A DNA stretch of 64,000 nt, taken from NCBI RefSeq assembly GCF_000018865.1, contig NC_010175.1:1302001-1366000 (forward strand), read 5' to 3'. A program made the position numbers and the translations under genes. The stretch's first letter is position 1. Every line of letters begins with the position of its first letter. Source of the DNA: Chloroflexus aurantiacus J-10-fl. Its GTDB lineage: Bacteria; Chloroflexota; Chloroflexia; Chloroflexales; Chloroflexaceae. Below are positions 35,756 to 47,635 of this stretch, piece by piece. The notes under the pieces are model-generated. The model saw only the letters and a program-made list of their open reading frames with translations. It had not been told where the DNA came from and did no database searches.

Positions 35756-36271
35756 TTACGGCAACACCCCAAACTCATTAAAGGTTCGTACCGCCGTTGC
35801 AAACAGATCCGGCAACAACATCGTGAGCGGTTCACCGATTCGCAGCATCCAACCGGCCAGCAACGAACTACGCACAAACCCACTCCAGGGTTCGACCGGA
35901 AACACCACCAGGACAATCAAGACTGCCGTTACCGCCAACAATCCCTGCACCAGACCCAGGAGCGCCCCCAGCAAGTGATCAAGCCAACCCAGAAAAACCA
36001 GACCCGCCAGCGCGTGCAACAACGACGCGATCAGGCTGGTCGTCGCACTGACCAGTAACAACACCGCAATAAAGCCCAACACCTGCGCCAGATTCGGATC
36101 GGTAATCAGCGAACCCAGCCACACCGCCACCTCGCTGCCGTACTGCCCGGCCAGCATAAAGCCCACGACCAGACCGACGACCGCCAACACCTGGCGAATA
36201 ATCCCCCAATACAGGCCAAGGATGGTAAACAAACCAAGAATAACGAACAACACAAGATCTACTTCAGTCAT
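35756..36271 (-). CDS. CvpA family membrane protein
   Basis: A 171-residue protein with four predicted membrane helices (about 5-25, 28-48, 65-88, 100-125) and a short C-terminal soluble part. The order MTEVDLVLFVILGLFTILGLYWGIIRQ is like the start of CvpA (colicin V production) proteins, which share a glycine-rich second helix. It is convergent with the glycosyltransferase (18-base gap) and divergent from prkA. Confidence 0.8.
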   Translation of the reverse strand: MTEVDLVLFVILGLFTILGLYWGIIRQVLAVVGLVVGFMLAGQYGSEVAVWLGSLITDPNLAQVLGFIAVLLLVSATTSLIASLLHALAGLVFLGWLDHLLGALLGLVQGLLAVTAVLIVLVVFPVEPWSGFVRSSLLAGWMLRIGEPLTMLLPDLFATAVRTFNEFGVLP

Positions 36272-36571
36272 ACCCTTTCCTTCCTGAACAAATGATCAAC
36301 ACGACATAAAGTCCTTGACGAGCAAGAAACACCTTGCTATAATACCTTCACTTGAAAGATTCCTCGTATTGCTTCCCTGAGCACGCAAAGCTGTCCCATA
36401 CGGCGTGCGCGCTCACTGGCACACGGTAACACCACCGTTTACTGGCCAGTCCGTACCCTGCACGTTGGCATCCCGGCTTTGGTTATGCATCACCAACATC
36501 GTGATGCCCGCTGCAACGCATCAAACACTCCGTCGGATCGTCGGCGGGGTCATCCCTCAGCAGGAGGTTGT
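36272..36571. other. divergent gap and long leader of prkA
   Basis: Contains the prkA promoter at 36315-36343 and a leader of about 220 bases before the ribosome site AGGAGG. An in-frame extension from 36479 exists, but lacks a ribosome site. No known riboswitch is recognised in the leader. Confidence 0.5.
36315..36343 (+). promoter_or_regulatory. consensus sigma-70 promoter of prkA
   Basis: TTGACG (36315-36320), 17-base spacer, perfect TATAAT (36338-36343). The closest to consensus in the window; it predicts a transcript start near 36350. Confidence 0.8.
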
Positions 36572-38653
<2,082 letters not shown>

Positions 38654-38698
38654 TAGGCGTCGGTGATACCACGTTCGCTATGCAACCAATAACCGGCA

Positions 38699-38728
38699 CG
38701 GAAGAGGGCGGTCAAGCGCCCTCTTCCG
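38699..38728 (+). terminator. intercistronic hairpin between prkA and the DUF444 gene
   Basis: A perfect 12-bp stem (38699-38710, 38717-38728) with a 6-base loop and no U-run. Probably a partial terminator or mRNA stabiliser setting the ratio of the two products. Confidence 0.5.
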
Positions 38729-38749
38729 ATACCAGGATGGGGGGCTACA

Positions 38750-39865
38750 ATGTCGATGTCAATGAAACGCGCAGAACGCGATCTCAGTCGCTTCCGTGAG
38801 ATTGTGCGTGGTCGGATTAAAAAAGACCTGCGCAAATATATGTCTCAGGGTGAGTTGATCGGTCGGCAGGGGAAACGCTTTGTCAGTATCCCTATGCCGC
38901 AGATTGATATTCCGCAGTTCCGCTACGGGGCCAAGCAGGCCGGTGGCGTTGGTCAGGGTGAAGGAAATGTCGGTGATCCAATCGCCCAGGGTGATGGTCA
39001 GCCCGGTGCAGGCCAGGCCGGTGCCGAACCCGGCCAGCATATCCTGGAGGTTGATGTCTCGATTGAAGAGCTGGCTCAGATTCTGGGTGAAGAGTTACAA
39101 CTGCCCAATATTCAGCCCAAAGGCAAGAAGAACCTGATCAGCGAGAAGGATAAGTACAGCGGTATCCGCCGTACCGGGCCTAATTCGCTGCGCCACTTCA
39201 AGCGCACCTATCGCGAGGCACTCCGTCGCCAGATCGCCTCTGGCGAGTACGATATTCACAATCCGGTGGTGGTGCCTATTCCCGACGATATGCGTTACCG
39301 CTCGTGGAAAGAGACCCTGATGCCCGAAAGTAACGCCGTCATTATTTATATGATGGACGTTTCAGGGTCGATGGGTACCGAACAAAAAGAGCTGGTACGC
39401 ATGACCGCCTTCTGGATCGAGACCTGGCTGCGTTCACAGTATAAATCCATCGAAATTCGCTATATCGTCCACGATGCAGCCGCCAAAGAGGTTGATCAGC
39501 AGACCTTCTACCACATTCGTGAAGGTGGCGGGACCAAAATCTCGTCGGCCTACAAGCTCTGTAATCGCCTGATCGACGAGCGTTATCCGGCGACTGAGTG
39601 GAACATCTACCCGTTCCACTTCTCTGATGGCGACAACTGGGGCGGTGGTGATACCCGCGAATGTGTTGAACTGCTCAAGCGCGAGCTACTGCCGAAAGTT
39701 AATCTCTTCTGCTACGGCCAGGTGCGTTCGTTGTACGGATCAGGGCGCTTCGCCCACGATCTGGAAGAGTACCTCCGTGGTGATGATCGAGTAGTGATTG
39801 CCGAAATTGCCGACCGTGACGATATCTATGATGCAATTCGCGCCTTCCTCGGCAAAGGGCGCTGA
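38750..39865 (+). CDS. yeaH: DUF444 / YeaH-YhbH family vWA protein
   Basis: A 371-residue protein of the YeaH/YhbH family, which works with PrkA and SpoVR in stress survival; biochemical role unknown. A charged N-terminus ([22 protein letters not shown]), a Gly/Gln/Ala-rich loop (about 65-95), and a von Willebrand factor A domain (about 195-360) with the MIDAS metal site [19 protein letters not shown] is also strongly conserved in the family. ATG 38750 follows GGATGGGGGG. It ends directly before spoVR. Confidence 0.92.
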   Translation: MSMSMKRAERDLSRFREIVRGRIKKDLRKYMSQGELIGRQGKRFVSIPMPQIDIPQFRYGAKQAGGVGQGEGNVGDPIAQGDGQPGAGQAGAEPGQHILEVDVSIEELAQILGEELQLPNIQPKGKKNLISEKDKYSGIRRTGPNSLRHFKRTYREALRRQIASGEYDIHNPVVVPIPDDMRYRSWKETLMPESNAVIIYMMDVSGSMGTEQKELVRMTAFWIETWLRSQYKSIEIRYIVHDAAAKEVDQQTFYHIREGGGTKISSAYKLCNRLIDERYPATEWNIYPFHFSDGDNWGGGDTRECVELLKRELLPKVNLFCYGQVRSLYGSGRFAHDLEEYLRGDDRVVIAEIADRDDIYDAIRAFLGKGR

Positions 39866-39889
39866 TTGCGTTACCCCTATGGTGTGTGT

Positions 39890-42214
39890 ATGAAGAGTAC
39901 CCGCCTTCCCGCTCATCTCGAACAGGCGCGTCAGGAGATCGAGCAAATTGCCCGTGAATACGGCCTCGATTTCTTTCCCATTATTTACGAAGTGCTCGAT
40001 TACCGAACGCTCTATGAGACGGCGGCGTTCGGCGGATTTCCGACGCGCTATCCACACTGGCGCTTCGGCATGGAGTACGATCAGTTGCTGAAAGGGCATG
40101 TCTGGGCCGGGAGCACCATTTACGAGATGGTGATTAACAACAACCCGGCGTATGCCTATCTGCTCGAAGGAAATGAAGACGTCACCCAAAAGATGGTGAT
40201 GGCGCACGTTACCGGGCACGTTGATTTCTTCAAGAATAATATGTGGTTTGCCCATACCAATCGCAAGATGCTCGATACAATGGCAAACCACGCCGCCCGG
40301 ATTCAGCGGATTATTGACCGCATTGGTTATGATCCGGTAGAAGAATTCATCGACACCTGTCTGTCGTTAGAGAACCTGATCGACTACCATGCCCCCTACA
40401 TCCGTCGCCCGGAAGCCGTCACCCCGCGCCCTATCGTGAACGAGGAAGAACCGCCGGTGGTGGAGGGCTTGCCGGTCGAGCGCGAGTACATGCGAGATTA
40501 TATCAACCCGCCTGAATTCCTCGAAGCCCAGCGCCGTAAGCTTGAAGAGGAGCGCGCCCGCCAGCGGCGGTTTCCTGAAAACCCGCAGCGCGATGTGTTG
40601 CTCTTCCTGATGAATTTTGCCCCGCTGGAAAGCTGGCAGCATACCGTGCTCGAAATTATTCGCGATGAAGCCTACTACTTCGCGCCGCAAGGGATGACCA
40701 AAATCCTCAACGAAGGTTGGGCATGTCTGCACGGCGACAGCCTGATCGTGACCGATCACGGGCTGGTGCCGATGCGCGAGGTCGTGAATCATCGTCAGCG
40801 CCTCCAGGTGAGCGATGGCGAACGCCAGCAAACGGTGTACGACTGGAACCGCTTTGCCGATTACCCGACGGTGACCATGCGTACCCGCGCCGGTTTTACC
40901 CTGACCGGTTCACACAACCATCGGATTATGCTGGCCGATGGTACCTGGCGCCGGCTCGACGAGCTGCAGATCGGTGACCGGGTGCGCATTGCCGGCGGTA
41001 CCGAACTGTGGGCAACCGAACCGGCACTACTCCGCTGCCGCCGGCCATTACCACGGGTTCTGGTAACGGCTGGAGCACCTGCTGCCACCACGTCGTCGCC
41101 ACACCGTCGTGGGTACCGCAGGGCAGCGGCTGTGGTCGTCGATGAAAAGCTGGCAGCGGCAATCGGTCGGCGCTGCGTCACGCACGCCGATCAGCAGGCA
41201 TTAGACGCCATTCGACGCTCGCCACGTCCGCAAGTCGTTGCGTTCCTCCGCGCCTTCTGCCAGGGTGCCGGACAGTCCGTAGCGAGTGGTCTCACGCTCA
41301 CCTGCGCGGATGCTGATCTGGCAACTACGGTGCAGTTGCTGCTGACCAATCTGGGTGTGCTGGCCCACCGCACCGACACCACAGTACGCATTGACAATGG
41401 TGATGATCTGGAACGCGCCTATACGACCCTGGCGACACCTACAGGTTGGACAGATGAGGTCGTCGCGCTTGAACACGGCACTGCCGATGTCTACGACATC
41501 TCGGTGACGGCAACGCATCGCTATGCTGCGCAGGGCTTTATCAACCACAATAGCTACTGGCACAGCACCATCATGACCCAGCGGGTTGCCTCGGCAGCCG
41601 AGATTGTCTCCTTCGCCGACCTGCATTCAGGCGTCGTTGCCACCGGCGGCGGTCGCCTGAACCCTTACAAGCTGGGGCTGGAACTTCTGCGCGATATTGA
41701 GGATCGCTGGAACAAGGGCAAATTCGGCAAGGAGTACGAAGAGTGCGACGACATTGCGCTCAAGCGATCCTGGGACAAACAACTCGGTCTGGGCCGCCAA
41801 AAGATCTTTGAAGTGCGCCGTCTCTACAATGACGTCACCTTCATCGATGAATTCCTCACCCCGGAATTCGTGATGGAGCAGAAGCTCTTTACCTTCCGCT
41901 ACAACCGCGATACCGATCTCTACGAAATTGCCTCGCGTGAATTTAAGGAGATCAAAGAGAAGCTGCTCTTCCGGCTCACCAATTTTGGCCAGCCAGTGAT
42001 CTTTGTCGAAGACGGCAACTACGGCAATCGCGGCGAACTCTATCTGCGTCATCGTCATGAAGGCGTTGATCTCAAGATGGATTATGCCCGCGAGACGATG
42101 CGCAACCTGTACAAGATTTGGACGCGCCCCGTCCATCTGGAGACGGTGATTGAAGACAAGCGCCGCCTGCTGTCGTTCGATGGTCGTGATTTTAGCGAAC
42201 GCCGACTGGATTAG
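39890..42214 (+). CDS. spoVR: SpoVR family protein interrupted by an intein
   Basis: SpoVR/YcgB proteins are linked to sporulation cortex formation in Bacillus and to stress in other bacteria. The 774-residue precursor is much longer than the usual 470-510. Residues 279-554 are an intein; removing them leaves 498 residues. The exteins show [25 protein letters not shown] and, once joined, NEGWA plus SYWHSTI, which is the family's most conserved motif. The start is uncertain: ATG 39890 has no clear ribosome site, while TTG 39866 directly follows the DUF444 stop with AAAGGG nearby. Active SpoVR should need splicing. Confidence 0.92.
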   Translation: MKSTRLPAHLEQARQEIEQIAREYGLDFFPIIYEVLDYRTLYETAAFGGFPTRYPHWRFGMEYDQLLKGHVWAGSTIYEMVINNNPAYAYLLEGNEDVTQKMVMAHVTGHVDFFKNNMWFAHTNRKMLDTMANHAARIQRIIDRIGYDPVEEFIDTCLSLENLIDYHAPYIRRPEAVTPRPIVNEEEPPVVEGLPVEREYMRDYINPPEFLEAQRRKLEEERARQRRFPENPQRDVLLFLMNFAPLESWQHTVLEIIRDEAYYFAPQGMTKILNEGWACLHGDSLIVTDHGLVPMREVVNHRQRLQVSDGERQQTVYDWNRFADYPTVTMRTRAGFTLTGSHNHRIMLADGTWRRLDELQIGDRVRIAGGTELWATEPALLRCRRPLPRVLVTAGAPAATTSSPHRRGYRRAAAVVVDEKLAAAIGRRCVTHADQQALDAIRRSPRPQVVAFLRAFCQGAGQSVASGLTLTCADADLATTVQLLLTNLGVLAHRTDTTVRIDNGDDLERAYTTLATPTGWTDEVVALEHGTADVYDISVTATHRYAAQGFINHNSYWHSTIMTQRVASAAEIVSFADLHSGVVATGGGRLNPYKLGLELLRDIEDRWNKGKFGKEYEECDDIALKRSWDKQLGLGRQKIFEVRRLYNDVTFIDEFLTPEFVMEQKLFTFRYNRDTDLYEIASREFKEIKEKLLFRLTNFGQPVIFVEDGNYGNRGELYLRHRHEGVDLKMDYARETMRNLYKIWTRPVHLETVIEDKRRLLSFDGRDFSERRLD
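40724..41551 (+). other. intein within SpoVR (Cys1 ... His-Asn, Ser+1)
   Basis: A 276-residue in-frame insert between GWA and SYWHS. Block [14 protein letters not shown] with Cys1. Block [12 protein letters not shown] with Thr61 and His64. Block [13 protein letters not shown]. Block G: GFINHN ending in His275-Asn276, followed by extein Ser. All catalytic positions for standard class 1 splicing are present. The middle (about 137-236) resembles a LAGLIDADG endonuclease but lacks its acidic residue. Codon use looks like the host gene, so the insertion is probably not very recent. Confidence 0.93.
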
Positions 42215-42240
42215 GCGAATCGTTCATTCCTCAGCACAGC

Positions 42241-42270
42241 CGCCAGGGCGACTATTTGGTCGCCCTGGCG
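42241..42270. terminator. bidirectional hairpin between spoVR and the ABC ATPase gene
   Basis: A perfect 12-bp stem (42241-42252 CGCCAGGGCGAC, complement at 42259-42270) with loop TATTTG between convergent genes. No U-run on either side, so intrinsic termination may be partial. Confidence 0.65.
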
Positions 42271-42454
42271 ACTATGTTGCGAACCAGGCACTATCATCCG
42301 TGAGTTCTGTAAGCTCTTGTAGTCCGACAGGGCAGCGAAGGTTGCCAGGTGCGCCCCTGTGGAGTGCGGCTGCCGTCCTGAGCGCTCCGACCGGGTGGTG
42401 ACGCCAGCCAAAACGGGTTCGGCAGAGACGAATATGGTATGCGGCGGCGATCTG

Positions 42455-43402
42455 TCACCCAACCACACCCTGCGTCACCTTGAGAAATACTTCTTCTAAA
42501 TTGCTGGTCTGCGCCGTAAAGTGAACAACTTCGACGCCGTGATTGATCAGATGGGCCAGTAACGCACTCACCGCATGATTATCGCCGTCAACATCAATTT
42601 CGAGCCGTGGCGGTTCGTCGTCGGTGATGGTGCGCACGGCCAGAACGTGGTCGGCGGTCGCCGCCGCTGCCGCAGCCTGCTCAAGATCACTGATGACGTG
42701 TACCTCAAACGTGCGGTGCGGTTGCAGCGAACGCATAATCGTGGTGACATCGCCTGATGCCAGCAGTTTGCCCCGCTCGATGATGCCAATGTGGGTACAC
42801 ATCTCGGCCAGTTCGGTCAGAATGTGTGAGCTGATCATGATCGTCTTGCCCAACCGGCGCAGCTCTTTGAGCAGCTCGCGCAGCTCGACGCGCGCCCGCG
42901 GATCGAGGCCGCTGGCCGGTTCATCCAGGATCAACAACTGCGGATCGTGGATCAGGGTACGGGCCAGACTGAGCCGCTGTTTCATGCCGCGAGAGAGTGA
43001 CATCACATCACTATCGCGTTTGTGGGCCAGATCGACCAGGGTCAGCAAATCCTCGATCAATCCAAGCTGACGGGCGGGTGGCACGTGATACGCATCGGCG
43101 AAGAACTTAAGGTATTCGGCAGCCGTCATGTTGTTGTAGAAACCAAACGAATCGGGCATAAATCCCACCGCCCGCCGCACCTCGGTTCGTTGATGGGTGA
43201 CCGAGAACCCGGCGACCCATGCCTCGCCACCCGATGGTGTCAGCAGGGTCGTCAGGATGCGCATCGTCGTTGTCTTACCGGCACCATTCGGGCCAATAAA
43301 GCCATAGACCGCACCGGCGGGAATGTGCAGATTGAGATGATCGAGGGCGAGCATGGCGCCGTAGTAGCGGGTGAGATTTTTGGTTTCAACGATAGCTGTC
43401 AT
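42455..43402 (-). CDS. ABC transporter ATP-binding protein (ABC-2 type)
   Basis: An ATPase of 315 residues for drug, lipid or polymer export. Walker A GPNGAGKTTTMR, signature LSRGMKQRLSLAR, Walker B LLILDEP and switch His in ISSHIL are intact. The C-terminal extension of about 95 residues is the dimer/regulatory region common in the CcmA/NatA-like ABC-2 group. It is last in the guaA-cmk series, 26 bases after the exported membrane protein. No ABC-2 permease lies next to it; the upstream proteins with membrane segments may take that role, or the permease is elsewhere. Confidence 0.88.
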   Translation of the reverse strand: MTAIVETKNLTRYYGAMLALDHLNLHIPAGAVYGFIGPNGAGKTTTMRILTTLLTPSGGEAWVAGFSVTHQRTEVRRAVGFMPDSFGFYNNMTAAEYLKFFADAYHVPPARQLGLIEDLLTLVDLAHKRDSDVMSLSRGMKQRLSLARTLIHDPQLLILDEPASGLDPRARVELRELLKELRRLGKTIMISSHILTELAEMCTHIGIIERGKLLASGDVTTIMRSLQPHRTFEVHVISDLEQAAAAAATADHVLAVRTITDDEPPRLEIDVDGDNHAVSALLAHLINHGVEVVHFTAQTSNLEEVFLKVTQGVVG

Positions 43403-43428
43403 AGGGAATACACCAGATACGTAAGCGA

Positions 43429-45303
43429 TCAGCGCAGCCTGATAATGTAGAGTGTTTCACCGCGCGTCACAGATGTGCCATCGATCTGGACAACAGGTGT
43501 CACCTCTGTGCTCCAGCCCAGAACATACACACCGTCGCCGGGTATGGCAGGTAGATTGACAGCCTCGGGAAACATCATCACGTTACTGAGCTGATACCAG
43601 AATATATTATCAAGAACACTCTGCCGATTGAACAGGGTTGTCTCTTCAACAGGCATGACTTCGCGTAAGAAGTTATCCTGACCGTCAGCCAGATTAACTT
43701 CTACCTCAGTCCCCGGCGTCAGCGTGCCGAGCCACTGCATTTCATTTTGCCAGACAACCACTGCATCACGTAGCTCAATGGGACCGGTATTGATCAATGT
43801 CCCCTGCCAGCGCGTCTGATCCCAGGTCAGATTATGCGTCAGTTGAACAGCATTGGTCGTACTCTGTTCCACAATCAGGGTACGCAGTGCCGCCGCATCA
43901 ATCACCAGGTCAGCAATGGTCACATTTGTGCCACCGTATTCGGGGTTCATATCCGTGCCACGCATCGTACCATCGGCCAACTGCGATATGTGAGCATCAC
44001 CGGGAAAGGTCAGGTCGTAGCTTTGACGTTGTGGGGAGAGTACACCAAGCAGGTTAGTGGTCGTTGCCAGTGGACTATTGGCAGCGCCTTGCACAATCGC
44101 CAACTGGATGACCTGCACTTGTGAACCACGCACCACATAACTCGCCACAAATGCCCCGCCGAGAAAGATGACAATCAGGAGCGGGGTGGTGATCCAGGCC
44201 AGTTCAAGCCGCCGCAAACCACGCAGAACGAGGTAGTGGATCGGGCCAATGATGACAATGTAGGAGCCGATCAGTAGCAGCAAGGTTGCTGTTGAAGGGA
44301 AGGCATATAAGGATTGCGCCAGACTACTCTGGATAAGATCATTAAAACTAGTACGCAGGCTACCGGCGAGATTGATACGGGGCTGAAGATCGAACACATC
44401 CCGCCAGAATTTCGCTTCAGCAGGTGATGCCCGCAAGGTAGCCAGATCAAACGCGGCAAAGATGACCTTCCCTGATCCCACATCAATCCGACTGATCAGG
44501 CCATCGGTCGTGATAGCCTGCGCTTCAGGTCGCACAGTGACGGCGTTAGCGGTCAGCGACGGGACAAAATTGCGCAATCCGTTCAAGCCGCTGATCCGCT
44601 CTAATTCGTCGATAGGCACATCACGGCGAAGCGGGCCAACGGTTACCGGCAGTATATCGCTAAAGGTTCGGATGGCAGCTTCGCCAACCACTCCACCGCC
44701 AACCAGCAGGGTTCCGCCCTGGTGTACCCAGGTGATCAAGGCATCCCGTTGTTCTGGTTGTAATTCGGCCGTCAGTTCACGCACTGCGATAACGTCAAAC
44801 GCCATCAGCAGGATCGGATCGTCTGGAAGAAAGGTCGGATCCAACGGCACAACCTGCGTGTCGGCAACAGTTAAGCTACTGAACACCGACGGGTCACTGC
44901 TCAGTAGACCGAGTGTCGGTAGATTATCGCTGAGCTGCTTTAGCGGGATCCGCTCGCGCCATAGTTCAACACCATCGGCAGTCGCTACGAGCGCAGCCTG
45001 ACCACCGGCAGGTTGCACTATCGGCAAGACAATCCGCTTGCGAGCACCACCGGGCAAATCAACCCGGTAGCGTTGCCGAAATGACTGCATATTGGTGGCA
45101 CGCCATTCAAGCACGACTTCACGGTCGGGACCATCATTTGCCAGCGTGATTTCCACCGGAAACCAGAACGACGGGTGGTAGGTTCCTTCTCCATCGAGAC
45201 CTGCCCGTACCGTGATGGTTATCGATGATGGTGATTGCGCGGCAACGATTGAGGGTGTCAGAATAAGTGTAAGCAGGCAACAGAGAAGGGCGTAGCGCCT
45301 CAT
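43429..45303 (-). CDS. exported membrane protein of unknown function
   Basis: Family not identified. The 624-residue protein has a signal peptide (about 1-22, ending VAAQS). A long extracytoplasmic part (about 23-325) includes a beta-sandwich-like start and a Rossmann-like region (YHPSFWF; LLSSDPSV; ITWVHQGGTLLVGGG) that resembles glutamine-amidotransferase-like folds without a visible nucleophile Cys. Two membrane helices (about 337-358 and 370-390) follow, then a second beta-rich domain to the end. It overlaps the PH-protein stop by 4 bases (ATGA) and precedes the ABC ATPase, so the three are coupled. Confidence 0.75.
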   Translation of the reverse strand: MRRYALLCCLLTLILTPSIVAAQSPSSITITVRAGLDGEGTYHPSFWFPVEITLANDGPDREVVLEWRATNMQSFRQRYRVDLPGGARKRIVLPIVQPAGGQAALVATADGVELWRERIPLKQLSDNLPTLGLLSSDPSVFSSLTVADTQVVPLDPTFLPDDPILLMAFDVIAVRELTAELQPEQRDALITWVHQGGTLLVGGGVVGEAAIRTFSDILPVTVGPLRRDVPIDELERISGLNGLRNFVPSLTANAVTVRPEAQAITTDGLISRIDVGSGKVIFAAFDLATLRASPAEAKFWRDVFDLQPRINLAGSLRTSFNDLIQSSLAQSLYAFPSTATLLLLIGSYIVIIGPIHYLVLRGLRRLELAWITTPLLIVIFLGGAFVASYVVRGSQVQVIQLAIVQGAANSPLATTTNLLGVLSPQRQSYDLTFPGDAHISQLADGTMRGTDMNPEYGGTNVTIADLVIDAAALRTLIVEQSTTNAVQLTHNLTWDQTRWQGTLINTGPIELRDAVVVWQNEMQWLGTLTPGTEVEVNLADGQDNFLREVMPVEETTLFNRQSVLDNIFWYQLSNVMMFPEAVNLPAIPGDGVYVLGWSTEVTPVVQIDGTSVTRGETLYIIRLR

Positions 45304-46850
45304 GGCGATTTTTGCTCCTCAGTAGTCTCGGTTGATTGTTCGCTCAGGCGGAGGGTAGTACCGTTGGCCGGTAGCAATTCGTTATGCCGTTGCTGAGCGA
45401 GATGATAATGCCGGAGCAGCTCCAGCATGTCGTTGAGAGAACGCTCTTTATCAGCACGTTTGAACATCACATAATAATCGTTGATCTTCGTTACTACATC
45501 ACGCGGGTTGGGTACGTGCATGAAGGTAAACTTCCCACCACTACCAGCCGTCTCAACCACAACGTCACCGTACCCCAGCAGATTACTGATAAAGGTGGTC
45601 TCAAACGAGACGTTCGTGACCGCGCCGAGACTGGCCGCCCGCCGATCTTCCGGGCCAAACGGTTTCTTCTCGACATCAATCACGTTGGTTGGGGTCAGAA
45701 TGTACATATCGTTACGATAGTCTTCAACCTCCCACACCGACCAGGCCAGAAACGCGATCAGGATTGCGATGATCAATACTGTGAGCCAGAGTGAAGACAA
45801 CAAGCCCAGACTACCCACTAACACCACAATGATCCAGCCCGTGAAGAGCATCGCCAGCGGTGGGAAGAGACCCTGAAGCAAAAATAGCCAGTGTTTACGC
45901 CAGATGATGGTCTCTTTTTCCGGTTGCACTTCAGGGTTTGGCGGTAACAACCAGCCCAACCATCGCCAGCGGGGCGCAGTCATCTGTAGTTGGCGCTTTG
46001 GGCGTGGCAGTGGTTCATTATAAACGCGGGACTCAATCAGTACAGCCATATCATGTTCACCACGTTTACGCCGGTTTTCGTTAACCTGGGCCATGATTCG
46101 CCGCTGCATCTCTTTTGCATCACGAGCACTGTGAAAGACGATATTCCCACCGATACGCGCCGATTTGACCTCGATGGTTCCGTATTTCAGCCAGTGCTGG
46201 AGATAGGTCTTGGTTGCTGCGGCAACATCTTGAATTTCCTCGATGAAGATCTGTTGTTGCACCCGCTGCTCGAGCAGGCGCGGAATGAAGACCTGATCGT
46301 TGTCGTAGACCACCCGACGATTGGTGAGGATCAGCTCATCGTTCAGCCAATCATAAACAACAAAGAAGATCGAGAAGAGGCTGATGGTTGCCAGGCCAAT
46401 GAAGAGCAGGTTGAGCGGATCAAACGCCTGACCGAAAAAGCGACCGGGATCGATGTAGAAGATGCGACCACCATTGTAGCGAAACCAGATCAGGGCAAGT
46501 ACGGCTACATTCGCCGTAAACAACACTCGCTTCGGATTGGGGTCTTTACCACCGCGTACCCACAGTGCCACCCAGAAGAGCAGCAAGACTGCTTCGATCA
46601 AAACCAGCACGATGTTGAAGAGATCAAAACCGGTTGGCTCACCGGTGTTGAACACCAGAAAGCCACCCCCGACAGCCCGGTACAGGGCAATCCCGCCAAA
46701 GAAACAGATACCGAGCAACGGCACAATCAGACGCGACAGGAGAACGATCCAATGCCGGCCGATAACATAGAGTATCTCCTCGTTTGGTGCCAGATCGAGT
46801 GCACTGTCGGCATCTTCGTACAGTAAGCGATCAATGATGTTTCCGGCCAT
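45300..46850 (-). CDS. membrane protein with two bacterial PH-like domains
   Basis: A 516-residue protein built as a repeat of membrane helices plus a PH-like domain. The first half has about five membrane segments (38-60, 78-98, 110-125, 145-165 and nearby) followed by a domain starting DELILTNRRVVYDNDQ. The second half has two helices (about 325-372) followed by DMYILTPTNVIDVEKKPF. This TNxRVI-like strand pattern is typical of bacterial PH (bPH2-like) domains. The polar C-terminus is about 50 residues. Function unknown; membrane binding or complex assembly is likely. It starts 38 bases after cmk. Confidence 0.78.
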   Translation of the reverse strand: MAGNIIDRLLYEDADSALDLAPNEEILYVIGRHWIVLLSRLIVPLLGICFFGGIALYRAVGGGFLVFNTGEPTGFDLFNIVLVLIEAVLLLFWVALWVRGGKDPNPKRVLFTANVAVLALIWFRYNGGRIFYIDPGRFFGQAFDPLNLLFIGLATISLFSIFFVVYDWLNDELILTNRRVVYDNDQVFIPRLLEQRVQQQIFIEEIQDVAAATKTYLQHWLKYGTIEVKSARIGGNIVFHSARDAKEMQRRIMAQVNENRRKRGEHDMAVLIESRVYNEPLPRPKRQLQMTAPRWRWLGWLLPPNPEVQPEKETIIWRKHWLFLLQGLFPPLAMLFTGWIIVVLVGSLGLLSSLWLTVLIIAILIAFLAWSVWEVEDYRNDMYILTPTNVIDVEKKPFGPEDRRAASLGAVTNVSFETTFISNLLGYGDVVVETAGSGGKFTFMHVPNPRDVVTKINDYYVMFKRADKERSLNDMLELLRHYHLAQQRHNELLPANGTTLRLSEQSTETTEEQKSP

Positions 46851-46888
46851 AAGGCTTCTCTCCTGAACCTGCTGTACCGATCAGATGC

Positions 46889-47602
46889 TCAGGGGGTGGA
46901 CTTGCACCGATTAATCTCTTGCGCGAGTGGCTGGTCACCATTGGCAAACTGCTGTAGTACCCATGCCACCTCTTCAGCCGGCGTCAGACCATCGTTCACC
47001 AGGATAATCGCATCGTCCGCCGGTTGGGCAACGTGAGCGTCCAGCGCATCGCGTTCCGCCAGTGCTGCGGCAACCTGTTCAAGCGACATCTCAATATTCC
47101 GGCTGCGCAGTTCGGCCAGGCGCCGTCGTGCCCGTTCGGTCAATGATGCCTGAAGATAGATTTTCAGATCAGCATCAGGCATCACCACTGTCCCGATGTC
47201 GCGGCCAACCATCACCACGCGCCCCCGCCGCCCGATGGCCTGCTGCTGGCGAATCATCTCGCGCCGCACCGCTGGAAAGCGGGCTGTCCGCGAGACAATC
47301 CGCTCAACGTCAGGGTCGCGAATGGCCCAGGTCACATCTTCGCCATCGATCAGCACTGTATACTGACGCCCATCCGTCACCGTTGGTGCTGTAACATCGA
47401 TAGTTAACCGATGGGCCAGAGCTGTCAGCGCGGCCTCATCATCGGGATCGATACCGGCACGCAGCGCCGCCAGAGCCAGTGCACGGTACATCACACCGGT
47501 GTCGAAGTAGAGGTAGCCCAGCTCAGCGGCAAGCAGTGCACCTAATGTACTTTTCCCTGCGGCCGATTGGCCGTCAATTGCGATTGTTCGTGGTATGCGC
47601 AT
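46889..47602 (-). CDS. cmk: cytidylate kinase
   Basis: Phosphorylates CMP and dCMP with ATP. The 237-residue protein has P-loop DGQSAAGKSTLG, YLYFDTGVMYRALALAA, and the family's MVGRDIGTVVMPDADLKIYLQAS. Length is slightly above average because of a short extra C-terminus. ATG 47602 lies 33 bases after guaA on the same strand, so a nucleotide-synthesis operon is likely. Confidence 0.95.
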   Translation of the reverse strand: MRIPRTIAIDGQSAAGKSTLGALLAAELGYLYFDTGVMYRALALAALRAGIDPDDEAALTALAHRLTIDVTAPTVTDGRQYTVLIDGEDVTWAIRDPDVERIVSRTARFPAVRREMIRQQQAIGRRGRVVMVGRDIGTVVMPDADLKIYLQASLTERARRRLAELRSRNIEMSLEQVAAALAERDALDAHVAQPADDAIILVNDGLTPAEEVAWVLQQFANGDQPLAQEINRCKSTP

Positions 47603-47635
47603 GGCTCTATTGTAGCACGGCGCTGCCGATGCTGA

